Made by a program: the position numbers and the translations under genes. Below, piece by piece: positions 52,520-60,230 of a stretch of 61,297 bases of DNA (its first letter is position 1; each line of letters begins with the position of its first letter). This stretch comes from Anaerococcus vaginalis ATCC 51170 (GTDB lineage: Bacteria; Bacillota; Clostridia; Tissierellales; Peptoniphilaceae), in assembly GCF_000163295.1 (NCBI RefSeq), contig NZ_GG700527.1, positions 948,348 through 1,009,644 of the forward strand, in the 5' to 3' direction. The notes beneath the pieces are model-generated. The model had not been told where the DNA came from. It searched no databases and saw nothing but the letters and a program-made list of their open reading frames with translations.

Positions 52520-52692
52520 TAAACCACGACAGCTCTCCATAAAAATATGGCAGTACGACAGATATTCTCCAATCGTCCCGGCAACTTTAAGCCTTGGGCA
52601 GACTCAAAATCCCTCGGTGGATTACCCTTTCAAATATTTTCGATTCCCAAAAAAATATTTTACTAATGTTTTCCGCACCTCTATCACGCTTG
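52520..52692 (-). promoter_or_regulatory. Lysine riboswitch (L box)
   Basis: Minus-strand blocks in order: GATAGAGGTGCGG, GAAAGGGTAATCCACCGAGGG, GGGATTTTGAGTC, the GCCCAAGGC/GCCGGGA region, ACTGCCAT...ATGGAGAGCTGTCGTGG. P1 closes between CGTGATAG and CTGTCGTG (8 bp). All are L-box hallmarks. Confidence 0.92.
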
Positions 52693-52790
52693 TTCAATTG
52701 CACTATGAATACTACCATTATTGAGTTGTTTTGTCAAATTGCAACAATCTTTAACAAGCTAATGGTTAAAATTTATTTATTTTTTTGTAA

Positions 52791-54203
52791 TTAATTCCAA
52801 TAATCAAGTTTTTCTTTCATACCAATATCTTTTGCTTTAAATATTGGATTTTTTCCACTTCTTTTTTGCTTTTCATAATCTTTTAAACAATCAATTGCTT
52901 TTTTAGATAAAATTAGAATTGAAGGTAAATTTATTAAAGCCATTATTCCCATCAACAAATCAGAAATATCCCAAGCAAGTTTAACTTTACTCATAGCTCC
53001 CAATAAAATTACAATTACTGCAAACAATCTAAAAATTATCATAAAAATTTTTGATGGTGTTTTTTTATTTATATAAGCAAGGTTACTATCTACATAAAAT
53101 AAATTTCCAATCAAGGTTGTAAAGGTAAATAAAGCTAAGGAAAAAGAAATAAAATAATTTCCAAAGCTACCCAACAAAGTTGAAAGACTTTCTTGAACAT
53201 AAGGAGCTCCACTTAAAGCCTCGCTTGGTTCAATTCCAGAAGAAAGACACATAAAAGCTGTAGCTGAACAAATTAAAAGCGTATCAATAAAAACTGAAAG
53301 CATTTGAACTAATCCTTGTTTTACAGGATGAGAAATATTTGCGCTTGCAGCAGCATTTGGTGCTGAACCAATACCAGCTTCGTTTGAATAAAGCCCTCTT
53401 TTTATTCCATACATCATTGAAGAAGATGCAAGTCCTGCAAAAATTGCTCTAAAATTAAAAGCATCCTTAAAAATATTTGAAAAAACAGTTGGAATATAAG
53501 AAATATTTACAACTATCATAATAATAGCCACCAAAATATAAATAATTCCCATAAAAGGAACTAAAGTTGATGTGAATTTAATTATTCTATCCCCACCACC
53601 AAAAATACAAATTCCAGTAATGATTGCAAGAATTAATCCAATAATAAATGGAGTTTTATTTGGATCATAAAAATCATAAGCAATAAAAGAAGTTTGAAGA
53701 TTAAAAGATGCAAGCATATTAAAACCAATTGCATAAGTCAAAATCAAACTAATAGCAAAAATAATTCCAAGCGTTCTAGATTTTAAACCTTGTTCAATAT
53801 AATAAGCAGGTCCACCGTAAGATTTATTATTTTCATCTCTTTTTTTATATATTTGTGCAAGAGTAGATTCAATAAAAGCACTTGCTCCACCAATTATCGC
53901 AACAATCCACATCCAAAAAACTGCACCATAACCTCCAAGGCAAATTGCTGTAGAAATTCCTACAATATTTCCAGAACCAACTCTAGATGCAGTAGAAACC
54001 ATCAAAGCTTGAAAAGATGAAACGGCTCCTTCTTCTTCAGGTTTTTCCATTACAACATTAATTGATTCTTTCAATAATCTAACTTGTAAAAATTTAGTCC
54101 TAAATGTAAAATAAAGACCTATCAAAAGCAACAAAATTATTAATATCGGATAATAAAGAATTTCATTTATAGGCCCTATAAAATTACTAATTTTTTCTAA
54201 CAT
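52791..54203 (-). CDS. Sodium:alanine/glycine symporter (AgcS), copy 2
   Basis: The 470-residue AgcS carrier has the canonical GSGNIVGISTAICLGGYGAVFWMW, GGPAYYIEQGL and SNEAGIGSAPNAAASANISHPVKQGLVQM blocks. It probably imports alanine or glycine with Na+. It shares length with copy 1 but is clearly diverged, so this is not a recent duplication. A promoter and an inverted repeat precede it. Confidence 0.93.
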   Translation of the reverse strand: MLEKISNFIGPINEILYYPILIILLLLIGLYFTFRTKFLQVRLLKESINVVMEKPEEEGAVSSFQALMVSTASRVGSGNIVGISTAICLGGYGAVFWMWIVAIIGGASAFIESTLAQIYKKRDENNKSYGGPAYYIEQGLKSRTLGIIFAISLILTYAIGFNMLASFNLQTSFIAYDFYDPNKTPFIIGLILAIITGICIFGGGDRIIKFTSTLVPFMGIIYILVAIIMIVVNISYIPTVFSNIFKDAFNFRAIFAGLASSSMMYGIKRGLYSNEAGIGSAPNAAASANISHPVKQGLVQMLSVFIDTLLICSATAFMCLSSGIEPSEALSGAPYVQESLSTLLGSFGNYFISFSLALFTFTTLIGNLFYVDSNLAYINKKTPSKIFMIIFRLFAVIVILLGAMSKVKLAWDISDLLMGIMALINLPSILILSKKAIDCLKDYEKQKRSGKNPIFKAKDIGMKEKLDYWN

Positions 54204-54222
54204 ATTCTCTCCTTTTTAATTT

Positions 54223-54246
54223 AATACAATAATACTAAGTTGTATT
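54223..54246 (-). promoter_or_regulatory. Inverted repeat upstream of AgcS-2
   Basis: AATACAA-N10-TTGTATT, a perfect 7-bp inverted repeat between the promoter (54268-54296) and the ribosome-binding site. It suits an operator for a dimeric repressor; the regulator is unknown. Confidence 0.45.
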
Positions 54247-54267
54247 AAAGTTCTATGATTTAGTAAA

Positions 54268-54296
54268 ATTATATCATAAAAAATATTTTAAGTAAA
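54268..54296 (-). promoter_or_regulatory. Promoter of AgcS-2
   Basis: Minus-strand TTTACT, 17-nt spacer, TATAAT. Confidence 0.6.
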
Positions 54297-54366
54297 TTTA
54301 CGATAAAATTAATAAATATATTAAAATAGTTCATTTTTTCTTTTCAAATTTAAAAACATTTTTAAT

Positions 54367-54828
54367 TCAATTAATACTTTTCACATAAATTTGGCAAGGA
54401 TTTTCTTTTGACCAAATTTCTTCAATTACCTCAAATTTTCTAAATCCCAAAGCTTGATAAAATTTATTTGTTTTATCATATCCATCGTCTATTCCTTCTT
54501 TTAAAGTTTTTACTTGGACAAATTCATAATTATACTTTTTTAAAATTTCAATAGATTTTTCAAATAAATTTCTTCCTATATTTTCTCTATGATATTTTTT
54601 CAAAACTCCCATTACAAATATTTCAATAGTATAATCCGAAGTTTCTTTATAAACGATAAAACCAAAATTTTTTCCATTTTCACTTGCTTTGAAAAAAATA
54701 TAATCTTTAGATTTTTCTATATAATTTTTTACAGCATCCTCATCTTCAAACCATAAATTTAAATCATTTAATATGTAGGATGAAATATTTTCTTTTTCTA
54801 ATTTATTTTCAACTAAACTAACTTTCAT
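54367..54828 (-). CDS. GNAT acetyltransferase
   Basis: The 153-residue N-acetyltransferase has the GNAT acetyl-CoA site KKYHRENIGRNLFEKSIEIL (Q/RxxGxG/A-like) and the C-terminal FYQALGFRKFEVIEEIW. Substrate unknown. ATG follows AGGAGG. Single gene, divergent from the FAD dehydrogenase. Confidence 0.88.
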   Translation of the reverse strand: MKVSLVENKLEKENISSYILNDLNLWFEDEDAVKNYIEKSKDYIFFKASENGKNFGFIVYKETSDYTIEIFVMGVLKKYHRENIGRNLFEKSIEILKKYNYEFVQVKTLKEGIDDGYDKTNKFYQALGFRKFEVIEEIWSKENPCQIYVKSIN

Positions 54829-54910
54829 AAGTTCCTCCTAATTAATTATATATGATTTTAAATTTATTTAACATGGAAAATCTGTTAAAATTAGTAAGAA
54901 AGGATGTCTT

Positions 54911-56458
54911 ATGTATATAATTAGAAATATTAAAATTCCATACGATTTGGATAATGATGAAAATTTAAAAAAGGCTATTGAAGAAAAAATTAATAGAAAA
55001 ATTGATTCTTTTAAAATTTATAAAAAGTCAATCGATGCAAGGCGTGGTATTTTTTATGTTTATCAAGTTTTGATTGATTGTGATATTGATAAAAAAACTA
55101 GGAAAAAATTAAAAAATGATATTGGGGAATTTGTTGAAGAGGATTTAGTTTTAGAAAATAAAAATAAAATAAATTCTGCTGTCATTGTTGGATCTGGTCC
55201 CAGTGGACTTTTTTGTGCATACGCTCTTTGTAAAAATGGTGTTAAAGTTACTATTATTGAAAGAGGAGAAAAAATTGAAGATAGGGTAAAAACTATCGAT
55301 AATTTTATTAAAAATTTGAAATTAGATCCCGAATCAAATATTCAATTTGGCGAAGGAGGTGCTGGAACATTTTCTGATGGAAAACTTACTTCAAGGTCAA
55401 AGGATAAAAGATCTAGGGAAATTTTTAGAATTTTGGTTGAAAATGGAGCACCAGAAGATATTTTATACACCCAAATGCCACATGTTGGAACAGATCTTTT
55501 AAGAAAAGTTATAATAAATATTAGGAAAAAAATTATTGAAATGGGCGGAGGTTTTCATTTTAATGAAGTTTTTACAGATTTAAATATTGAAAATGGTAAA
55601 ATAAAATCTCTTATTACAAATAAAAATGAATACCAAGCCGACGAATATGTGCTTGCCTTGGGCAATTCTTCCCGCGATACTTTTATAATGTTAGATAAAT
55701 ATATTGACATTAATCAAAAGAATTTTGCAGTTGGATTTAGAATTGAGCATTTGCAAAAAGATATTAATTTTAGCCAATATAAAATTATTGATGATAGACT
55801 TCCACAGGCTTCCTACGCCCTTAAATATTTTGATAAAAAGAAAAATATTTCTGTTTATACTTTTTGTATGTGCCCAGGTGGATACGTTGTTCCTGCATCA
55901 AGTGAAGAAAATCGTCTTTGTGTAAATGGAATGAGCTATCATGACAGGGGAAATTACAATTCAAATTCTGCTGTTGTTTGTGCTATTGGACCAGAAATTT
56001 TGGGAGATGATAATCTTAGTGGTATTAAATTTCAAAGAGAAATAGAAGAAAAAGCTTATATGCTTGGTGGAGGAAATTTTACCGCTCCTGTGCAAAAAGT
56101 TTGTGATTATATTAATGGAGTAGTTTCAAAAGATTTGGGAAAAATTAAGCCAACATACAAACCATCTTATAAGTTTGCTGATTTAAATAAAATTTATCCA
56201 GAAAAAATAAATGAGGCTATAAAACTTGCCCTAATTGATTTTTCAAAAAAAATGAAAGCTTTCTCCGATGATGATGCAATTCTAACAGGAGTTGAAACAA
56301 GAACTTCTTGTCCTATTAGGATTGAGAGAAATAAAAATTATTCAACTTTTAAATTTAAAAATCTAAGACCAATAGGAGAAGGTGCAGGTTATGCTGGCGG
56401 AATAATTTCATCAGCTCTTGATGGTTTAAAATGTGCAATAGAAATATTAGAAAATTGA
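54911..56458 (+). CDS. FAD-dependent dehydrogenase (COG2509)
   Basis: The 515-residue protein has an N-terminal alpha/beta cap (1-80), the FAD-binding VGSGPSGLFCAYAL (Rossmann GxGxxG), GEGGAGTFSDGKLTSR and a C-terminal GEGAGYAGGIISSALDG. This is the uncharacterised FAD-dependent dehydrogenase family common in Firmicutes. Function unknown. ATG follows AAAGGA. Confidence 0.9.
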   Translation: MYIIRNIKIPYDLDNDENLKKAIEEKINRKIDSFKIYKKSIDARRGIFYVYQVLIDCDIDKKTRKKLKNDIGEFVEEDLVLENKNKINSAVIVGSGPSGLFCAYALCKNGVKVTIIERGEKIEDRVKTIDNFIKNLKLDPESNIQFGEGGAGTFSDGKLTSRSKDKRSREIFRILVENGAPEDILYTQMPHVGTDLLRKVIINIRKKIIEMGGGFHFNEVFTDLNIENGKIKSLITNKNEYQADEYVLALGNSSRDTFIMLDKYIDINQKNFAVGFRIEHLQKDINFSQYKIIDDRLPQASYALKYFDKKKNISVYTFCMCPGGYVVPASSEENRLCVNGMSYHDRGNYNSNSAVVCAIGPEILGDDNLSGIKFQREIEEKAYMLGGGNFTAPVQKVCDYINGVVSKDLGKIKPTYKPSYKFADLNKIYPEKINEAIKLALIDFSKKMKAFSDDDAILTGVETRTSCPIRIERNKNYSTFKFKNLRPIGEGAGYAGGIISSALDGLKCAIEILEN

Positions 56459-56482
56459 GATGGTTTTTACCATCTTTTTTTG
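56457..56482 (+). terminator. Terminator of FAD dehydrogenase gene
   Basis: AGATGGT TTTT ACCATCT hairpin followed by TTTTTT, immediately before the ABC promoter. Confidence 0.88.
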
Positions 56483-56508
56483 ACTTCATTAAATTAAATT
56501 GCTAATAT
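56480..56508 (+). promoter_or_regulatory. Promoter of ABC exporter operon
   Basis: TTGACT (56480-56485), 17-nt spacer, TAATAT (56503-56508). The -35 box overlaps the T-run of the upstream terminator. Confidence 0.65.
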
Positions 56509-56517
56509 TAAATTAGC
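56501..56517 (+). promoter_or_regulatory. Operator-like palindrome over -10 box
   Basis: GCTAAT-ATTAA-ATTAGC, a perfect 6-bp inverted repeat covering the -10 box. A MarR- or TetR-type repressor site is plausible; no such regulator gene is adjacent. Confidence 0.5.
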
Positions 56518-56538
56518 TTTAAAGAAAGGAGAAGAAAA

Positions 56539-56583
56539 ATGAACAATAATATTAAAAATAAAGAGGAAATTTGTAACTTGTAA
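56539..56583 (+). CDS. 14-codon leader peptide candidate
   Basis: MNNNIKNKEEICNL followed by TAA, preceded by AAGGAGAAG 5 nt before the ATG. It is either a regulatory leader peptide for the exporter or the surviving start of a decayed regulator gene. The sequences after it can form two alternative stems that include the exporter ribosome-binding site. Confidence 0.45.
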   Translation: MNNNIKNKEEICNL

Positions 56584-56592
56584 GTGAGGAAA

Positions 56593-56620
56593 AGCTCCTT
56601 GACTTACTACAACAAGGAGG
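56593..56620 (+). promoter_or_regulatory. Hairpin sequestering exporter RBS
   Basis: CTCCTTG pairs with CAAGGAG across ACTTACTACAA, hiding the AAGGAGG that precedes the exporter gene. Competing pairing of TTGTAAGT and GAG (56578-56588, end of the leader ORF) with CTC and ACTTACTACAA would free it. Confidence 0.5.
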
Positions 56621-56638
56621 ATGCCGTTTAGGCTTTTT

Positions 56639-58381
56639 ATGAAAGAATTAAAATATATTTTTAAATCAATGGCTAAGTATGAGCCAAGCATGTATTTATT
56701 AATCGTACTTTACTCCATATTTATCGGCTTAAAACCATTTATATGGATTATTTCGCCTGCCTACATATTGAAAAATTATCAAAATGGACTTGATTTTATG
56801 TTAGGCTTTTTTATTTTATTATTAGTCCTATCAACGATTATAAGTTTTTTTGAATCTTTTATCATGGGTACTTACCGTATGAAAATGAATAATATCAGAT
56901 ATAAATATATGAATATGGTAACAAAATATGCCCTCTACCTTCCCTATGAAGAAAAAATGAAAAAATCTGAATCTGAAAAAATAAATAGTGCAAATAAGGC
57001 TGTCGACAGTCCATATTTAGGAGCAGGTGCTGTAATGATGACTTTGCCAGAATTTTTAGCATCCCTAACTTCTATCGCAGGATTTTTGTGGATTTTTTTA
57101 AAAATTGGCGGAATCATTTTATTTTTGATAATTATTTTGACAATAATTTCAACTTATATTGCAAATAAAATTCCTAGAGAATTTTCTAAATTTTGGAATG
57201 ACCAAAACGAAAACTACAATAAATTTACAAAATTAAACAACGAGCTAAGATCTCCCTTATCAAAACAAGATATACTTATTTTTGATTTTATAAATGTCTT
57301 TAAAAGTTTTTACAAAAAAACCAACCAAGATAGAATAGCCTATCTAGTTAGAACAGATAAAAAAACCTTTAAAATTTATAGCCTTGTAAGACTAATTAAT
57401 TTTATTAGAGATGCTCTTATTATGTATTGGCTTATTAAAAATCTTATGAGCGGAAAGCTTGACCTTGGAGATTTTTATGTTTATTTTACAGCGATTTTAG
57501 CCTTTGTTAATTTTAACAATTTGTTTATGTGGATCTTCAATGATTTTTTTGATAATCTTACAAGATTTAAACCGTTTTTTAAAATTATAAATCCTTATCA
57601 AAAATCTTTTGAAAATAATAATTTACCAAAAAATTTAAAAATCGACTTAATAAATTTATCATTTAAATATCCAAATTCAGACAAATACGTTCTAAAAAAT
57701 ATAAATTTAACCATAAACAATAATGAATCAATAGCCTTAGTCGGAGAAAATGGAGCTGGAAAATCTACTCTTGCTCTTATTCTAGCAGGTTTTTATAAAT
57801 CTTATGATGGGGAAATTTTTATTAATGGAGAAAATTTTAAAAATCTGAATTATGATTATAATAGCTTGGTTTCAGCTGTCTTTCAAGATTCTCAAATTTT
57901 TCCATTTTCTATTAAAGAAAATATTTTATTAAATGATTCTAATAAAAATCTAGAAAAAACTTATGGGCTTACTCATTTAAATAAAATTATAGAATCTTAT
58001 GACAAAAAAGATGATCAAACTCTGCTTAGAATTTTAGATGATGATGGAGTTGATCTTTCTGGTGGACAAAAGCAAAAATTATATTTGGCAAGAAGTATTG
58101 AGAAAAATTCTTCAAAACTTTTAATTTTAGACGAACCCACTGCTCAACTTGACGCTCTTGCAGAAAGAGAATTATACACTTTGTACAATGATTTGATTAA
58201 AGATAAATCTTCAATTTTCATCTCTCATCGACTTGCATCGACAAAATTTTGTAACAGGATAGTCTATCTAAAAGATGGGGAAATAAAATCTACAGGAAGT
58301 CATGAAGAACTTATGAGAAATGATTCTGATTACAAAGATTTATACAATCTTCAAGCAAAAAATTATAAGGAGGAAGTATGA
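56639..58381 (+). CDS. ABC exporter half, permease-ATPase 1
   Basis: The 580-residue half-transporter has an N-terminal membrane domain of about six segments (residues about 20-315) and a nucleotide-binding domain with Walker A GENGAGKST, Q-loop FQDSQIFPF, signature LSGGQKQKLYLARS, Walker B LLILDEPTAQLD and His switch SHRLAS. An in-frame ATG at 56621 directly abuts the ribosome-binding site with no spacer; I prefer 56639, but neither spacing is ideal. It overlaps the next gene by ATGA. Likely pairs with it as a heterodimer; the substrate (drug, peptide or lipid) is unknown. Confidence 0.88.
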   Translation: MKELKYIFKSMAKYEPSMYLLIVLYSIFIGLKPFIWIISPAYILKNYQNGLDFMLGFFILLLVLSTIISFFESFIMGTYRMKMNNIRYKYMNMVTKYALYLPYEEKMKKSESEKINSANKAVDSPYLGAGAVMMTLPEFLASLTSIAGFLWIFLKIGGIILFLIIILTIISTYIANKIPREFSKFWNDQNENYNKFTKLNNELRSPLSKQDILIFDFINVFKSFYKKTNQDRIAYLVRTDKKTFKIYSLVRLINFIRDALIMYWLIKNLMSGKLDLGDFYVYFTAILAFVNFNNLFMWIFNDFFDNLTRFKPFFKIINPYQKSFENNNLPKNLKIDLINLSFKYPNSDKYVLKNINLTINNNESIALVGENGAGKSTLALILAGFYKSYDGEIFINGENFKNLNYDYNSLVSAVFQDSQIFPFSIKENILLNDSNKNLEKTYGLTHLNKIIESYDKKDDQTLLRILDDDGVDLSGGQKQKLYLARSIEKNSSKLLILDEPTAQLDALAERELYTLYNDLIKDKSSIFISHRLASTKFCNRIVYLKDGEIKSTGSHEELMRNDSDYKDLYNLQAKNYKEEV

Positions 58382-60138
58382 AAAATATTTTAAAATTATT
58401 AAAAAAAATAAATGAAATACACAAAAATTTCATCAAAAAATTTGTAATATTTTCTCTTCTTATGGGAATACTTCCTCTTTTTTCTATTATTGCACCAAAA
58501 TTAATAATTGATGAAATATACGGACAAAAAAGATTAAAAATAATTTTTATAATTGCTTTTTTAGTTTTAATTTTTGATTTGATTAGGGGATTAGTTAATA
58601 AGTTAAATGCAAATTTGCTCACAGAATCTTTTGAATCTTTTTTTGATGTCTATACTTTTAAATTAAGCGAAAAGGCCATTAAGCTACCAGTAGAAAAATC
58701 GGATAGTAAAACAGTTCAAGATGAAATGGAAAAAGCTCATTATGCTATTTTCGAAATTTTTAAAATATATGATTTATTTGCAATAACAATAAACTCTACA
58801 ATTACAGGTATTTTTTCTTTAATAGTTCTTATGAACTTGTCTGTTTTTGTTGTACTTGTGGTACTTATTTTAATACTTTTAAATAAAAAAATTGTAAAAT
58901 TAATAAAGAAAAATGAATTAGACTATCAAAAAAATGATATACCAAAACTAAGGGCTTACAGATTTTTTATAAATTTTTCTCAAGACCATAGATATTTTAA
59001 AGATATAAAAATTTATAATGGAGAAAATTTTATTTTAAAAAAATCTGAAATTTTTCACCAAAAATTGGTCAAAAATTCCAGCGCATATTATACAAAAAAT
59101 GGAATTTATGTTGGTCTAATGAATGTATTTTCTAATTTTTCTATACTTGGATCTTTGTTTTTTCTTGTAGTTAAGCTTATAGAAAAAGCTATAAGCCTTG
59201 CAGATTTTACTTTATATTTTAACTCATTAATAAGTTTAATAAATGCAAGCAAGGAAATACAAAAAAATTATGCCCAAGTAATTGCCTTTAATGAGCAACT
59301 ACAAAGTTTATTTGATTTTTTAAATCAAAAAGAAGAAAATTTTGATGAAGGAAAAATCAAAAAAATAAACACAGAAAAAATCACTATTAAATTTGATAAT
59401 GTATGCTTTAAATATCCAAAATCTAAGGAAAATATTTTGGAAAATTGCTCTTTTGAAATTAAAAATGGAGAAACCGTAGCTCTTGTGGGGAAAAATGGTG
59501 CTGGAAAATCTACAATTGTAAAACTTTTGTGTAAATTTTATAAGCCTACAAGCGGAAATATTTATTTGAATGGGATTAATATAAATGATATTGATACAAA
59601 AACATATTACAAAATCCTCTCCCCAACTTTTCAAGATTTTAGATTATTTCCTTTTAGAATATCTGAAAATATTTCAGCAAATTTATTAGATGATATTACA
59701 AATTATCAAAGAGAAAAAATGGATGAATCTTTTTATCTTTTAAATTTGAAATCTTGGATAGACAAGCTAGTAAATAAAGAAGATACATTCTTAACTTTCC
59801 TTTTTTCAAAAAATTCTGTCGAGCCTTCTGGTGGAATTGGACAAAAACTTGCTCTATCAAGATCAATGGTCCATGAGGGGAAATTTTTTATAATGGATGA
59901 GCCAACAAGTGCTCTTGATCCAAGAAGTGAACAAGAAATTTTTGAAAAAATGCTGGATATTTCAAAAGGGCAAACTTCACTTTTTATTTCTCACAGGCTT
60001 TCATCAACAAAATATGCTGATAGGATTATTGTTTGTGATAATAAAAAAATTACAGAAAATGGGAATCATGAAAAGCTAATGAAAGATGATGGACTTTATA
60101 AAAAAATGTATTTAAGCCAAGCAAAACTTTATGATTAA
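58378..60138 (+). CDS. ABC exporter half, permease-ATPase 2
   Basis: The 586-residue partner has the same layout: membrane domain, then Walker A GKNGAGKST, Q-loop FQDFRLFPF, Walker B FFIMDEPTSALD with the catalytic Glu, and SHRLSS. Its signature is EPSGGIGQKLALSR where LSGGQxQ is expected, so this signature motif is degenerate (Leu to Pro, Gln to Ile). Asymmetric signature motifs are common in heterodimeric exporters. GGAGG lies 5 nt before its ATG, inside the preceding gene. Confidence 0.9.
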   Translation: MKNILKLLKKINEIHKNFIKKFVIFSLLMGILPLFSIIAPKLIIDEIYGQKRLKIIFIIAFLVLIFDLIRGLVNKLNANLLTESFESFFDVYTFKLSEKAIKLPVEKSDSKTVQDEMEKAHYAIFEIFKIYDLFAITINSTITGIFSLIVLMNLSVFVVLVVLILILLNKKIVKLIKKNELDYQKNDIPKLRAYRFFINFSQDHRYFKDIKIYNGENFILKKSEIFHQKLVKNSSAYYTKNGIYVGLMNVFSNFSILGSLFFLVVKLIEKAISLADFTLYFNSLISLINASKEIQKNYAQVIAFNEQLQSLFDFLNQKEENFDEGKIKKINTEKITIKFDNVCFKYPKSKENILENCSFEIKNGETVALVGKNGAGKSTIVKLLCKFYKPTSGNIYLNGININDIDTKTYYKILSPTFQDFRLFPFRISENISANLLDDITNYQREKMDESFYLLNLKSWIDKLVNKEDTFLTFLFSKNSVEPSGGIGQKLALSRSMVHEGKFFIMDEPTSALDPRSEQEIFEKMLDISKGQTSLFISHRLSSTKYADRIIVCDNKKITENGNHEKLMKDDGLYKKMYLSQAKLYD

Positions 60139-60230
60139 TATAATTTATTACAATAAAAGACTATTATGGCATTGTAATTTTGTCGAATTAATGTAGAATA
60201 TTATTAAAATAAATGAAAGAGGTATGAAAA

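Noticed and set aside
52594-52794. 66-codon plus-strand frame
   Set aside because: Antisense to the lysine riboswitch; no SD.
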